From Paenibacillus tepidiphilus (lineage in GTDB: Bacteria; Bacillota; Bacilli; Paenibacillales; Paenibacillaceae), in the NCBI RefSeq assembly GCF_008635795.1, contig NZ_VWRQ01000019.1, positions 1 to 64,000 of the forward strand: 64,000 nucleotides of DNA, read 5' to 3'. How positions within the stretch are numbered: position 1 is the first letter of the stretch; each line of letters starts with the position of its first letter. The position numbers and the translations under genes were made by a program. Below the pieces are notes generated by a model. The model worked only from the letters and a program-made list of their open reading frames with translations, searched no databases and was not told the origin of the DNA. This document shows positions 45,705-54,902 of this stretch, piece after piece.

Positions 45705-46088
45705 TAAATTCGACTTAAAAAGAATTTTCCTGGTATATCCATGCCTCCTTACCCATGAATTACCATAAGTATAACAATAAAAGATTTAGAAGTATCTGAA
45801 AAGATTGACTCTTTTATGAACATGGATAAAAAAGGTTATATAAACATTTATAAGTAGACTTCGGCCTCTAACAGACAGGGCCCATACTTGTTAGACCATT
45901 CCATCGAGAAATTCCAGACCCTAATGAGCTCCGTTATGCATGACCATTCTGTAGACCTGCCGTAATTAACTGCCCATTCTATAAGCGATGTGCAATTCAT
46001 CGTCCTGCATAGAGATCGGCAGGCGATTTTGTACCCTATTTTCCGGAAATCTATGACTCAGCAAATTCCTGCGCCCGTACCTTGAAAG
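45705..46088. other. Gap with no recognised gene
   Basis: This AT-rich stretch presumably contains the pectate lyase promoter at its left end. No repeat, RNA gene or credible ORF was found in the rest. Confidence 0.4.
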
Positions 46089-46135
46089 CAAAAAGCCGGG
46101 CATATGGATAATTACCTCCATCTCCCGGCTTTTAT
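46089..46135. terminator. Bidirectional terminator
   Basis: AAAAAGCCGGG and CCCGGCTTTTATTTTAA pair around a 22-nt loop. It ends the minus-strand DUF6803 gene and could stop rightward reading too. Confidence 0.8.
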
Positions 46136-46156
46136 TTTAATGTTCCATGAAGGTAA

Positions 46157-46642
46157 TTAGTGGTTCATTCCGGCCATTCCGCCAACAATTTCCGGATCGA
46201 TCATTCCGAAGATCATCGCAATGTGTGCGACCACCAGAAATCCGCTGACCAGTACAAAGTGAAGCTTTAGCCGTTCTTCTTCGGTTCGCTTGCGGCCAAG
46301 CAGCCCCAGCTCCAGCAGTGCCAGCGGCAGCAGGAAGAAGACACCGCTTAAATAAAAGCCTACGGCCACGACATCGACCCACGTATGCCATTCTCCGTTC
46401 ACGGTAAGCGGGACAAAGGCTGTAGGGAAGAGGTACAAGAATATACCGGTGAAATAAAGTCCGGCGAGAATGCTGCAGACTTTGTTGAACGTCTTGAGCG
46501 GGCCGTCCAGCTTGCGGGTGAACAGCAGAATAAATTCCGTCACAGTGATGGTCTCGGCGAATATAACCGGAATTGCCATAAACAGAATCAGGTTCCACGG
46601 CTGATTGTCGGCAAGCAGAGACATGTAATGCGTCATGGTCAT
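46157..46642 (-). CDS. DUF6803-like multipass membrane protein
   Basis: This 161-aa protein has four predicted helices (about 20-40, 55-75, 85-107, 120-145) and the opening MTHYMSLLADNQPWNLILFMAIPV, which I associate with DUF6803 membrane proteins. ATG 46642 has GGAGG eight bases before. That ribosome site lies in the palindrome GGAGGAACCTCC, which might fold over it. Function is unknown. Confidence 0.7.
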   Translation of the reverse strand: MTMTHYMSLLADNQPWNLILFMAIPVIFAETITVTEFILLFTRKLDGPLKTFNKVCSILAGLYFTGIFLYLFPTAFVPLTVNGEWHTWVDVVAVGFYLSGVFFLLPLALLELGLLGRKRTEEERLKLHFVLVSGFLVVAHIAMIFGMIDPEIVGGMAGMNH

Positions 46643-46812
46643 GGGAGGTTCCTCCAAACGGGAAATTGTCTTACAGCAAGCAGATTAACAGAGAACTGTG
46701 TGGAAAGTATGGGGAAACCGGAGTATGATCGTATTTAAAAAGCTTGCGCGGCGCCGTCGATAGCGGTATACCTGAACGGCAGCCGCCGGCGGAGGGAGCG
46801 GACTTACAAGAA

Positions 46813-47481
46813 ATGGGCAAATTGCAAAGTATTTTATTCGATCTCGACGGCACCTTGACTGATCCCAAGGAAGGCATCACCCGCAGCGTGGAATATGCGC
46901 TGAACAAGTTTGAAATTCAGGTGGAGCATCCGGATGTGCTGCTGCCGTATATCGGACCGCCGCTGTACGATTCGTTCGTGGAGCTGCAAGGCTTTCCGGC
47001 AGATCAGGCACTCAAGGCCGTGGAATATTACCGTGAACGCTATAAAACGATTGGCCTGTACGAAAACAGTGTCATCCCGGGAATTCCGAAGCTGCTGGAG
47101 GAACTGCTGGATTCTGGCTACACGCTGTATGTCGCCACCTCCAAGCCGACGATTTTTGCCGAAGAGATTCTCCGCCACTATGGGCTGGACCGGTATTTCA
47201 AGCATGTGGCCGGCAGCAATCTGGATGGTACGCGCTCCAAGAAAAGCGAGGTGATCCAGTATGTGCTGGAGGAGAACAGCCTTGCCCCGCAGCAGGCCCT
47301 GATGATCGGCGACAGGAAACATGACATCATCGGCGCCCGGGCCTGCGGGGTCGACTCCGTCGGGGTTCTGTTCGGGTACGGCTCCGAAGAAGAACTGACC
47401 GGTGCCGGGGCGGATTATATCGCCCGTGAGGTTGCCGATGTCAGCGGAATTGTCCGCTCGCTTGGCACATCTGCGTCCTGA
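46813..47481 (+). CDS. HAD-family phosphatase (phosphoglycolate phosphatase-like)
   Basis: This 222-aa hydrolase has motif I FDLDGTLTD, motif II YVATSKP, a Lys region near KKSEV, and motif III MIGDRKHDIIGARA. A helical cap lies between motifs I and II. Relatives dephosphorylate phosphoglycolate, nucleotides or pyrophosphate. ATG 46813 is preferred by alignment with the family start, though its ribosome site is weak. The open frame upstream to 46744 is probably untranslated. Confidence 0.85.
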   Translation: MGKLQSILFDLDGTLTDPKEGITRSVEYALNKFEIQVEHPDVLLPYIGPPLYDSFVELQGFPADQALKAVEYYRERYKTIGLYENSVIPGIPKLLEELLDSGYTLYVATSKPTIFAEEILRHYGLDRYFKHVAGSNLDGTRSKKSEVIQYVLEENSLAPQQALMIGDRKHDIIGARACGVDSVGVLFGYGSEEELTGAGADYIAREVADVSGIVRSLGTSAS

Positions 47482-47559
47482 TATTTTTTAACAAGGGTCT
47501 TGACTTTGCCGAAAGCAGTTCTGTAAGATGGGAACCAGCAACTCCATCAGATAAGGCGT

Positions 47560-47852
47560 AGACCAAAGACATGATATCCCTCGCGGACTGACCAGAGAGA
47601 GAAGTGAAAGGTGAGAGCTTCTTACAGAATCCGGCCGGATATTACCCCTTTGCAGCCGCGGCACTGAACTTAACCTGCTGTCCAGGTTTAACTGTAAATG
47701 CCGCCGAGTTATCCCCGATACCGGATACCAATGAGGATTTCGTGTCCCTTGCATTCCCGTCAACAGCCGGGTGCTGCAAGCGGAGCGGATCAAATTAGGG
47801 TGGAACCACGAGCTGAACGCACTCGTCCCTTCTTGGGAGATTGCGTTTTTTT
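47560..47852 (+). promoter_or_regulatory. T-box leader of thrS
   Basis: The leader holds the stem-I lower motif ACCAGAGAG (about 47590-47599), a possible ACC (Thr) specifier at 47644-47646, and the universal T-box AGGGTGGAACCACG (47797-47810). ACGAG/CTCGT and AGGG/CCCT can pair as the antiterminator. The competing terminator AACGCA...TGCGTT with a T-run spans 47816-47852. Uncharged tRNA-Thr should allow read-through into thrS. The specifier position is my inference. Confidence 0.88.
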
Positions 47853-47890
47853 GCGTTCATCCTAACCTTGGAGAAATGGAGGCTACACAC

Positions 47891-49804
47891 ATGGAAATCA
47901 AAGTAACACTGCCGGACGGAACAATCAGGGGGTATAAGCAGGGCACCACAATCCTGGACATAGCGGAATCCATAGGCGCAAGCCTGAAGAAGCAGGCTGT
48001 AGCCGGCAAGGTGGATGGCAGGCTTGTGGATGTATCGGAGCCGCTTGAGCGGGATTGCTTCGTGGAGATTGTGGTTTCCGGAAGCGGAGAAGGTCTGCAA
48101 ATCCTGCGCCACAGCACCGCCCATCTGCTGGCGCAGGCTGTCAAACGGATCTACGGAGATGGGAATGTGAGGCTGGGGATCGGGCCGGTGATCGAGGACG
48201 GATTTTATTATGACATCGATATGGCAAAACCGTTGTCCGCAGAAGAACTGGCCGCCATTGAACGGGAGATGGCCGCTCTCGCTGCCGAGAATCTGCCGAT
48301 CATCCGCCGGGAAGTAAGCCGCAGTGAGGCGCTGGCGCTGTTCGCAGGCCTGAATGAACCGCTGAAGCTGGAGCTGATTCATGAGCTGCCCGAAGGTGAA
48401 GTCATCAGCCTGTATAGTCAGGGTGAATTCACGGACCTGTGCCGTGGACCGCATCTGGCTTCGACGGGGCCAATCAAGGCCTTCAAGCTGCTTAGTGTTG
48501 CCGGCGCCTACTGGCGCGGTGACTCTGCAAAGCCAATGCTGCAGCGCATCTATGGCACTGCGTTCTGGAGCAAACGTGAGCTGGATGAACATCTGCAGAT
48601 GCTCGAAGAAGCGAAGCTGCGGGATCACCGCAAGCTGGGCAAGGAGCTCGAGCTGTTCATGTTCAGCGAAGAAGCGCCGGGCATGCCGTTCTATCTGCCG
48701 AAGGGCATGCTGATCCGCAATGAGCTGGAGAAGTTCGCCCGCAGCCTGCAGCAGGACCGGGATTACGACGAAGTCCGTACACCGCTGATGATGAACAACC
48801 GGCTCTGGGAAGGCTCGGGACATTATGACCACTACAAGGAGAACATGTATTTCACAGAGGTGGATGATGCCAGGTTCGCCTTGAAACCAATGAACTGTCC
48901 GGGCCATATGCTCGTATATAAAAACAGCCTGCACTCTTACCGGGAGCTGCCAATCCGCATCGCCGAATTCGGGCAGGTGCACCGGCATGAATTCTCCGGA
49001 GCGCTTAACGGCATGATGCGGGTCAGAACCTTCTGCCAGGATGATGCCCACCTGTTCGTGCTGCCGGAGCAGATCGAGGAGGAGATCGGCCGGGTCATAG
49101 ACCTGATCGACCATATCTACCGGGTATTCGGCTTCTCCTACAAGGTCGAGCTGTCGACACGGCCCGATGATTTCATGGGGGCGCCGGAGCTGTGGGACCG
49201 TGCGGAGGCCTCGCTGCAGCAGGTGCTGGAGAACCGCGGGCTGGAATACCGCATCAACGCCGGAGACGGCGCATTCTATGGCCCGAAGATTGACTTTCAC
49301 ATCCAGGATGCGCTGAAGCGGAGCTGGCAGTGCGGAACCATTCAGCTCGATTTCCAGATGCCGGAGAAATTCGATTTGACTTATATCGGTGCGGACGGCG
49401 GCAAACACCGCCCGGTAGTTATTCACCGGGCCGTCTATGGCTCGATTGACCGGTTCATGGGCATCCTTACGGAGCATTTCAGCGGCGCTTTCCCGGTATG
49501 GCTGGCACCGGTGCAAGCCAGGCTGCTGCCCGTGTCGGAGAACTATGTGGACTATGCGCTGCAGGTTCAGCAGGAGCTGAAGCAGGCCGGAATCCGGGTG
49601 GAGCTGGACTCCCGCAATGAGAAGCTGGGGCTGAAGATCCGTGAAGCCAGGCTGGAGCGGGTGCCTTATCTGCTGGTGCTGGGAGAACAGGAGAAGAACT
49701 CGGCTATGGTTACTGTCCGCAAACGCGGCAGCGATGAGCAGGTATCCTGCGCTGTACAGGAGCTTGCGGAGCAGATCCGGCAGGAAGCTTCGGAGAGAAG
49801 ATAA
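47891..49804 (+). CDS. thrS: Threonyl-tRNA synthetase
   Basis: This 637-aa class II enzyme has an N-terminal TGS domain (1-62), an editing domain (about 65-230, with HSTAHLLAQAV), the catalytic core (MNCPGHMLVYK; RIAEFGQVHRHE; zinc ligands in the core) and an anticodon-binding domain (about 540-637). GGAGG is eight bases before ATG 47891; upstream in-frame starts lie inside the T-box and are rejected. It charges tRNA-Thr. Bacillales often carry two copies (thrS/thrZ); T-box control fits either. Confidence 0.95.
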   Translation: MEIKVTLPDGTIRGYKQGTTILDIAESIGASLKKQAVAGKVDGRLVDVSEPLERDCFVEIVVSGSGEGLQILRHSTAHLLAQAVKRIYGDGNVRLGIGPVIEDGFYYDIDMAKPLSAEELAAIEREMAALAAENLPIIRREVSRSEALALFAGLNEPLKLELIHELPEGEVISLYSQGEFTDLCRGPHLASTGPIKAFKLLSVAGAYWRGDSAKPMLQRIYGTAFWSKRELDEHLQMLEEAKLRDHRKLGKELELFMFSEEAPGMPFYLPKGMLIRNELEKFARSLQQDRDYDEVRTPLMMNNRLWEGSGHYDHYKENMYFTEVDDARFALKPMNCPGHMLVYKNSLHSYRELPIRIAEFGQVHRHEFSGALNGMMRVRTFCQDDAHLFVLPEQIEEEIGRVIDLIDHIYRVFGFSYKVELSTRPDDFMGAPELWDRAEASLQQVLENRGLEYRINAGDGAFYGPKIDFHIQDALKRSWQCGTIQLDFQMPEKFDLTYIGADGGKHRPVVIHRAVYGSIDRFMGILTEHFSGAFPVWLAPVQARLLPVSENYVDYALQVQQELKQAGIRVELDSRNEKLGLKIREARLERVPYLLVLGEQEKNSAMVTVRKRGSDEQVSCAVQELAEQIRQEASERR

Positions 49805-49859
49805 GGGGAGAGTAAACCGGACGGGAGCGGGTCGTGAGGAGAGCCTGAACGGGACGGCC

Positions 49860-49912
49860 TGAAGGGACTGAAGGGACTGAAGAGTCAGAATGGACTGAAG
49901 AGCCTGAGAGCC
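49860..49912 (+). repeat. Short imperfect GGACTGAA-type repeat after thrS
   Basis: GGACTGAAG or close variants appear four or five times with 9-14 bp spacing between 49860 and 49912, just after thrS and before its terminator. It is probably slippage-derived. Confidence 0.5.
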
Positions 49913-49943
49913 CTTGGAGAGCCGGTGCACCCCGGGCCAGCAA

Positions 49944-49975
49944 GCCGCCCCGTTTACAAAGACGGGGCGGTATTT
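49944..49975 (+). terminator. Terminator after thrS
   Basis: GCCGCCCCGT and ACGGGGCGGT pair around an 8-nt loop, followed by ATTTTAATCTTTT. Confidence 0.88.
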
Positions 49976-50062
49976 TAATCTTTTCCGGCAGACAGCCTGG
50001 AGATTTCTCTTATATAATCTGAAAGGAACTATTCGCACAACACACTGGGGAGGCCAATCTGC

Positions 50063-50671
50063 GTGAATGCTACAGTTATGAGTATATTTAACGGCCAAGC
50101 CATCCGGCTGGCTCCTCTGCAAGCAGAACATAAGGCCGAGCTTGCCGCCCTTCTGGACAATCCCCGGATCTGGGAATTCACCTGGCGTAAAATCTCCAGT
50201 CTGAACGAAGCCGAGCAATTGGTCGATACAGCACTGGCCAATCAGGCCAAAGGCACGGAGCTGCCTTTTGTAATGGTGGAGAAGGCGAGCGGGCGAATAG
50301 CCGGGACGTCGCGGATCATGCATCTGGATTCCGTGCACCGCAGCGCCGAAATCGGCTGCACCTGGATTTCTCCGGATTTCTGGCGGACGTCCGTGAATAC
50401 CGAGGCGAAGGCAGCGCTGCTGCGTTACTGTTTTGAAGAGCTGGGACTCGCGCGGGTAAGCTTCACCATCGTCGAACGAAACCTAAGATCCCAGCAGGCG
50501 ATTGAGCGGATCGGCGCCGTCCGGGAGGGCGTGCTGCGCAAGCACCGGATCACCTCGGGCGGGGAGAGCGTGAATAATGTGATATACAGCATTCTTGATG
50601 AGGAATGGCCGGCAGTGAGGGCCAATCTGGACTATTTGCTGAAGGAGAAGTATGCGCGCAGCAGCAACTAG
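50063..50671 (+). CDS. GNAT acetyltransferase (RimJ/RimL-like)
   Basis: This 202-aa enzyme uses acetyl-CoA to acetylate an amine, perhaps a protein N-terminus or a small amine. The GNAT core is seen in RIMHLDSVHRSAEIGCTWISP and SFTIVERNLRSQQAIERIGAVREGVLRKH. The GTG start has GGGGAGG nine bases before. It is the last ordinary gene before the repeat-flanked defence region. Confidence 0.88.
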   Translation: MNATVMSIFNGQAIRLAPLQAEHKAELAALLDNPRIWEFTWRKISSLNEAEQLVDTALANQAKGTELPFVMVEKASGRIAGTSRIMHLDSVHRSAEIGCTWISPDFWRTSVNTEAKAALLRYCFEELGLARVSFTIVERNLRSQQAIERIGAVREGVLRKHRITSGGESVNNVIYSILDEEWPAVRANLDYLLKEKYARSSN

Positions 50672-50839
50672 AGGATAGCGGGCATATAGGCTAGTACTTT
50701 AACCGCATCAATTGCAGCTATTCACCATCTAACTGCGAGTATGGCTGGGGATGTTAGCGCATACCGTCCTTAAGTTTGGCTTGGTCAAATTACTATATAA
50801 GTAGAACAAAAGAACAACACAAAGAGATGGGAGTACGGA

Positions 50840-50958
50840 GGGGAAGTTTGGAACTGTAGGAGCGATAGCGTCCGCCTTTGTCACCGGATTTCAACCGCTA
50901 AGAGCGGTTAAAATTAGAAATCTGGGGACAACAGTAGCCGGAAGTCCAAACATTCCCC
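50840..50958. repeat. 119-bp nested inverted-repeat (cruciform) element
   Basis: The ends (GGGGAAGTTTGGAACT and AGTCCAAACATTCCCC) pair, then TCACCGGATTT with AAATCTGGGGA, then the centre AACCGCT-AAG-AGCGGTT, so almost the whole element folds into one long hairpin. This looks like a palindromic intergenic repeat or MITE-like unit without coding capacity. A related right-hand half occurs at about 60244-60303, on the other side of the Wadjet operon. Confidence 0.8.
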
Positions 50959-51004
50959 GCAGTTACTACCTAATCTCATGTGAATTTCAATAGTTCAATT
51001 TATA

Positions 51005-51190
51005 TAGTTTGATTTTCGTCACTTAAATGGCTCAATTATGCTGGTTAGCAGTAGTCTAGTTTGATAATCGCCACTTAATAGTAACCAAAATGATCACTTG
51101 AGCAAATTTTCCTCAAATTAGATGGCGGAAATCCAACTAGAATGGGAAAATAGCCCTGTACGCGAAAATTTAGTGGCAGAAATCCAACTA
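51005..51190. repeat. Cluster of four dispersed-motif copies left of Wadjet
   Basis: Copies of the AAGTGGCGATTNTCCAACTA family lie at 51005-51026 (minus), 51057-51080 (minus), 51115-51140 (plus) and 51165-51190 (plus). Inner minus/plus copies form inverted pairs able to make a hairpin. The rest of 50959-51479 has no gene I can support. Confidence 0.75.
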
Positions 51191-51479
51191 CAGCTTCGGC
51201 CGCATCGAATTGCAGCAAAATACAATAGTTCCTTAAATGTTGGACAGGACAAAACGAACCGTAAAAATCGGTATCGGTCGGGCGAATCTCCGGATTTCTA
51301 CTGCTCCTATCCAACTCCAAAACAGGGGTGTCCAAAGCCATAATGTGGCTTGCGGGCATCCTCTTTTTGTGCAGGGGAATGCTTGGAGCAAGGCTATCCG
51401 GCTATAAACCGTACAGTTAGTCGGGCGTATAATTCGGGGGATATTATCCAATTGAAACCATGCAAACCTCTGAAATCAT

Positions 51480-51488
51480 TGCTATAAT
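51480..51488 (+). promoter_or_regulatory. Extended -10 promoter of the Wadjet operon
   Basis: TGCTATAAT is an extended -10 element about 70 bp before the first jetD ATG. No good -35 is placed at 17 bp, which is normal for extended -10 promoters. Confidence 0.5.
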
Positions 51489-51559
51489 AGAAACATATAT
51501 TCCCCCGCCCATACCTCGTTTCAAGAGATATGGGTTATGCTATTTTTGAGGATGATGAC

Positions 51560-51864
51560 ATGAGGGAAACGATTATAAAATTGCTGGAACATAAATATGG
51601 ATCGGTTCGCAGGGGCAGAAGCATGGTCGGGTTGGAGTGGCTGGAGCAAGGCTGATTGGAACGTACATGTTTAAGGCGGACTATGTGGATCAAGGAGGCT
51701 TGACATCGTTTGAGACTGCTGTCGCTTTTTTAGTTGCAGAAGGCTATTTAACCCCCCTTGCGAAAAGAAGCGTCTACAAGACTACCAAAGTGGACGCAGT
51801 ATATTGGCTTCCTTCGAACTCCGGTTCAGTACCGTTATGGTCGGATGCTGAATGCTGCGGATGA
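51560..51864 (+). pseudogene. jetD: jetD 5' part, broken by two frameshifts
   Basis: ATG 51560 (GAGGATGATGAC upstream) reads RETIIKLLEHKYGSVRRG...GLEWLEQG, then hits TGA at about 51653. Removing one frame step, the next frame continues LIGTYMFKADYVDQGGLTSFETAV...KVDAVYWLP and ends at 51864, overlapping the intact C-terminal frame by 13 bp. Together the three pieces would make a JetD of about 359 residues, the expected length. Each break is explained by loss of one base, near 51651 and near 51850. This is a degenerate gene, a split gene, or sequencing error. Confidence 0.75.
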
Positions 51865-52637
51865 TGGATCAGGAAATGCTCAGGTTTGATTATTATAACA
51901 ATCATCCCGGAGAGCAGACGGCGGAGAAATGGTTATACATAACACGAGTGTATGAGTTCCTGCGGACGGCTGAACAGAGAGAGTGGGTTACTCAGGAAGA
52001 GCGCTCCCTGGAGCTGTTCGGACGGGAAAAGTGGCTGGCCGGGTCGGAAGGCAGAGCATTTTTAAGCAGGCTGGGACTTACCTTGGACTCCATAAAGGCT
52101 GAGCATACCAGTGAGCCCTTTATCTTTTACCGGGTACCGGAGACACCTGTCTATTCTATATTAATAGTGGAGAATCTCTCCATCTATCACTCGGCAAGGA
52201 GACTATTGGGGCAGGGCCTTCCGATCTGCGGGTACCGGCCGGAAATGCTGATCTATGGTGAAGGGTGGAAGATCGTGAGGAGTCTTGCCCATTTGGAAGA
52301 GCTTTGCCTGGGGGCTGGGATAGACATCCTGTATGCTGGCGATATGGACAAGACGGGATATGATATTTACGGAAAGCTGAAGCTCAGCTACTCCGGGCTG
52401 AACCTGCTGCTGGCCCTCAGCCTGTACGAAGAAATGATGAAATATCCAGAGCATGCTTATCCCTATGATGATCACAAGCAACAAGACTGCAGCCCGAAAC
52501 ATCTAGAAATTGTATACGGGGAGTTTTCAGTGAATGCGGACTTGACGGCTTACGTCAAGCGGTTGCTGGAAGAAGGGCGACGGATTCCCCAAGAGGTTCT
52601 AAACTACGAAGTGATGGCGAGGTTGGCGAAGGCATGA
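51852..52637 (+). CDS. jetD: Wadjet JetD C-terminal (TOPRIM-like nuclease) portion
   Basis: This 261-aa fragment contains the DUF3322/DUF2220-type JetD body. It opens with a helical region (RFDYYNNHPGEQTAEKW), then EERSLELFGREKWL, and the TOPRIM-like core with E107 in ILIVEN and D164/D166 in YAGDMDKTGYDIYG, where metal-dependent cleavage of plasmid DNA occurs. ATG 51852 lacks a strong ribosome site but overlaps the end of the upstream fragment, so coupled translation is possible. Its stop overlaps jetA (ATGA). Without the N-terminal part, function is doubtful. Confidence 0.82.
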   Translation: MLRMMDQEMLRFDYYNNHPGEQTAEKWLYITRVYEFLRTAEQREWVTQEERSLELFGREKWLAGSEGRAFLSRLGLTLDSIKAEHTSEPFIFYRVPETPVYSILIVENLSIYHSARRLLGQGLPICGYRPEMLIYGEGWKIVRSLAHLEELCLGAGIDILYAGDMDKTGYDIYGKLKLSYSGLNLLLALSLYEEMMKYPEHAYPYDDHKQQDCSPKHLEIVYGEFSVNADLTAYVKRLLEEGRRIPQEVLNYEVMARLAKA

Positions 52638-54139
52638 ACTGGTCGGATTTTGGAGAACGCAACAAGCGGCTGAATCCCCTGTGGACACTCGGGGCGGGTA
52701 TGAATCTGGGCGAGCTGCAGCCCTACAAGGAAATGATTGCGCTCAGCGTGCTGCTGCAGGTGTATTATCTGGAGCTGGAGTCCAGCGAACGGCGGACCAA
52801 AGAGGATATCGTGGAGCTGGCCTGGAGCTCGCTCGAGCGCTTCCGGATCACGCAGCTGGCCCGGGCGGAGACGGTGGAACGGCTGGTGGACGGGCTGCTG
52901 TGGAGCGGGAACGGCGGTGAATTCGAGAGTTATTACTACGACGATCTGTTGCGGCAGGTGACACAGCATAAGTATAAGTATTTCACTGTGGATGAGGATG
53001 CGACGCGCACCAGCTGGGAAGAGAACGGGAGAACGGTATACCGTCTGTCCGAAACGGCGATGGAGCTGATCTTCATGAGCCATGAAATTATTGAGGAATT
53101 CCAGATCAGCATCAAGCTGCTGGAGATCCAGATGCATATCAAGCATGGCCGGGTAACCCGGGCGACGCAGGATGTGAACGAGCTGATCACACGGGTCCGC
53201 AAGATGACCCAGCAGCAGCAGGAATACCGCAGTGCGCTGCGCCGTAATCCGAAGCATCTGTTCAGCGAATACGGGGTGCTGCGGCACCGGAGGCTGGAAG
53301 AGATCCAGCGGCAGTTCGAGGAAGAGCGCAAGCATTTCGACAACATCCACCGGTCGCTGGCCCGGCTGGCCAACGATGAGAAGGATGTCATCGACTTTAA
53401 CGAGCTGCGTCTGCTCTCCGAACGCGTTGAGCTCTCCCGCAGGGTGCATGACGAGCTGGCGGGCGTCGTTCTCGGCATCTTCGAGCTGGAAACGAATCTG
53501 CGGCTGAATTTCCCGGAGCTGTTCTGGGGAGCCGGCGGGTACAATTTCCGCACGAATGTGTGGGAGGAATGGGTCAAGGCCGAAGGACTGCCCGAAGCGG
53601 GCGGACTTGAGCTTCTGATCGGCGGGCTGTTCGCTCCGGTCCAGGAGTTCATTTATCCGCTGGCCTGGGCATGGGAAGAGCAGGAGGCCGGGTTCCTGCC
53701 GGAAGAATATATCGACCTCCCGGAGGAGGAAGCGGCGGAAGAACCTGCGCCTTACGTTCCGAAATCCATTCCGTGGGACAAGGTTGCCGGACTGTGGCTG
53801 CCGGTGTTTCGTGAGCTGATGCAGACCGGCCGCTTTACCTTTACGGCGGCTGCGTTTACGGAAGAAGAGCAGCGCCAGTGGGCCGGGACTCCGGATGCCG
53901 TGGATCTGTGGCTCCAGTTCTTCCATGCGGAGGTACTGGTGCCGGAAGAGAGCGGGGAAGCGGCCAGCGGTGCCGATGAATGCGGCCGCCTGCTGCAGCA
54001 GCTGCTTGCGGCCGAGCCCGGTCTGGAGATGCTGCGGGGCAAACGGCTGCGGACAACCGCCGAAGCCGGCTTCGCGAAGTGGCCCGGTCTGGAGATCAGT
54101 ACTTATACCATGATCATAGTAGAAAGTGAAATGAGGTAA
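52634..54139 (+). CDS. jetA: Wadjet JetA, kleisin-like subunit
   Basis: This 501-aa protein has winged-helix-like regions at its N-terminus (about 25-105), a long helical middle (about 150-300; QDVNELITRVRKMTQQQQEYR; HRRLEEIQRQFEEERKHFDNIHRSL) and an acidic C-terminal third ending ISTYTMIIVES. That organisation fits JetA (DUF5716-type, MukF-like), which bridges the SMC heads of JetC. It starts in the jetD stop codon overlap and is followed 4 bp later by jetB, so the operon is tightly packed. Confidence 0.82.
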   Translation: MNWSDFGERNKRLNPLWTLGAGMNLGELQPYKEMIALSVLLQVYYLELESSERRTKEDIVELAWSSLERFRITQLARAETVERLVDGLLWSGNGGEFESYYYDDLLRQVTQHKYKYFTVDEDATRTSWEENGRTVYRLSETAMELIFMSHEIIEEFQISIKLLEIQMHIKHGRVTRATQDVNELITRVRKMTQQQQEYRSALRRNPKHLFSEYGVLRHRRLEEIQRQFEEERKHFDNIHRSLARLANDEKDVIDFNELRLLSERVELSRRVHDELAGVVLGIFELETNLRLNFPELFWGAGGYNFRTNVWEEWVKAEGLPEAGGLELLIGGLFAPVQEFIYPLAWAWEEQEAGFLPEEYIDLPEEEAAEEPAPYVPKSIPWDKVAGLWLPVFRELMQTGRFTFTAAAFTEEEQRQWAGTPDAVDLWLQFFHAEVLVPEESGEAASGADECGRLLQQLLAAEPGLEMLRGKRLRTTAEAGFAKWPGLEISTYTMIIVESEMR

Positions 54140-54143
54140 ACGA

Positions 54144-54902
54144 ATGAGCTATTCAATAGAGCAAGTGCAGCTGGCTTCCCGGCTGTTCTTCGACCTGCTG
54201 CGCCGCAAGGTGATTCCCCTTGATGATCCGGCCGCGGCCGAATGCCTGCAGGATAACGGCGCCTATGGAGCCTTGGAATACATCGCCAAGGAAGGCGGCC
54301 TCCGCGTTATGAACTCCGGCCACCGTCTGCATCTGCTGGTCAACCCGCTCGGCTCGGGCTTCGCCACGAACTTCACCCAGTTGCGCAGCAAGTATACGCG
54401 TGTGGAGCGGAAGACGCATTTACATATCATTAACATTATTATTCTCGTATTCCTGGCAGAGATCGACCAGGATGAGCGGCATTTCAAGCCCGGCGCGGAC
54501 AGCCTGTCGTACATCCAGCTGGCGGACCAGGTGTCTGCACTGTTTCAGGCCTGGATCGGGATGGACGGCGAAGGATCATTCAGCAAGCAGTGGCGGCTGG
54601 ATGTGCAAGGCATGCATAAAGTATGGAGCGGCCTGTATATGCAGACCAAAAGCCAGGAGGAAGGCGACACCCTGTCCCGGGGCGCCGGCTCACGGCTCGG
54701 TCTGATTCATGAAGCGATGAAGCTGCTGGAGGACGAGCATCTGGCGTTCATTTCCGAGAGCGAGAAGCGGATTTTTCCGCGGGAGGAATTATATGAGCGC
54801 ATGCGGTACCTGTACCATGACGTGGACCGGTACAAGGAGCTGCGCGCGCTCGTTGCGCGAACGTTAAGCGGGGAGGAGGCGGGACAGGATGCCGCGTATT
54901 GA
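54144..54902 (+). CDS. jetB: Wadjet JetB, KITE-like subunit
   Basis: This 252-aa soluble protein has tandem winged-helix character (FFDLLRRKVIPLDD; EYIAKEGGLRVMNSGHRLHLLV; HLHIINIIILVFLAEIDQ). It fits the DUF6063/JetB group, MukE-like KITE proteins that bind the kleisin. The ATG follows GAGGTAAACG. Its last 14 bases overlap the jetC start. The family call relies mainly on context and size. Confidence 0.8.
   Translation: MSYSIEQVQLASRLFFDLLRRKVIPLDDPAAAECLQDNGAYGALEYIAKEGGLRVMNSGHRLHLLVNPLGSGFATNFTQLRSKYTRVERKTHLHIINIIILVFLAEIDQDERHFKPGADSLSYIQLADQVSALFQAWIGMDGEGSFSKQWRLDVQGMHKVWSGLYMQTKSQEEGDTLSRGAGSRLGLIHEAMKLLEDEHLAFISESEKRIFPREELYERMRYLYHDVDRYKELRALVARTLSGEEAGQDAAY

Noticed and set aside
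47795..50338. 847-aa minus-strand ORF opposite thrS
   Set aside because: It is a shadow of high-GC coding sequence in thrS and the GNAT gene.
51122..51343. 73-aa ORF
   Set aside because: It runs through two dispersed-repeat copies, lacks a ribosome site and shows no protein-like pattern.
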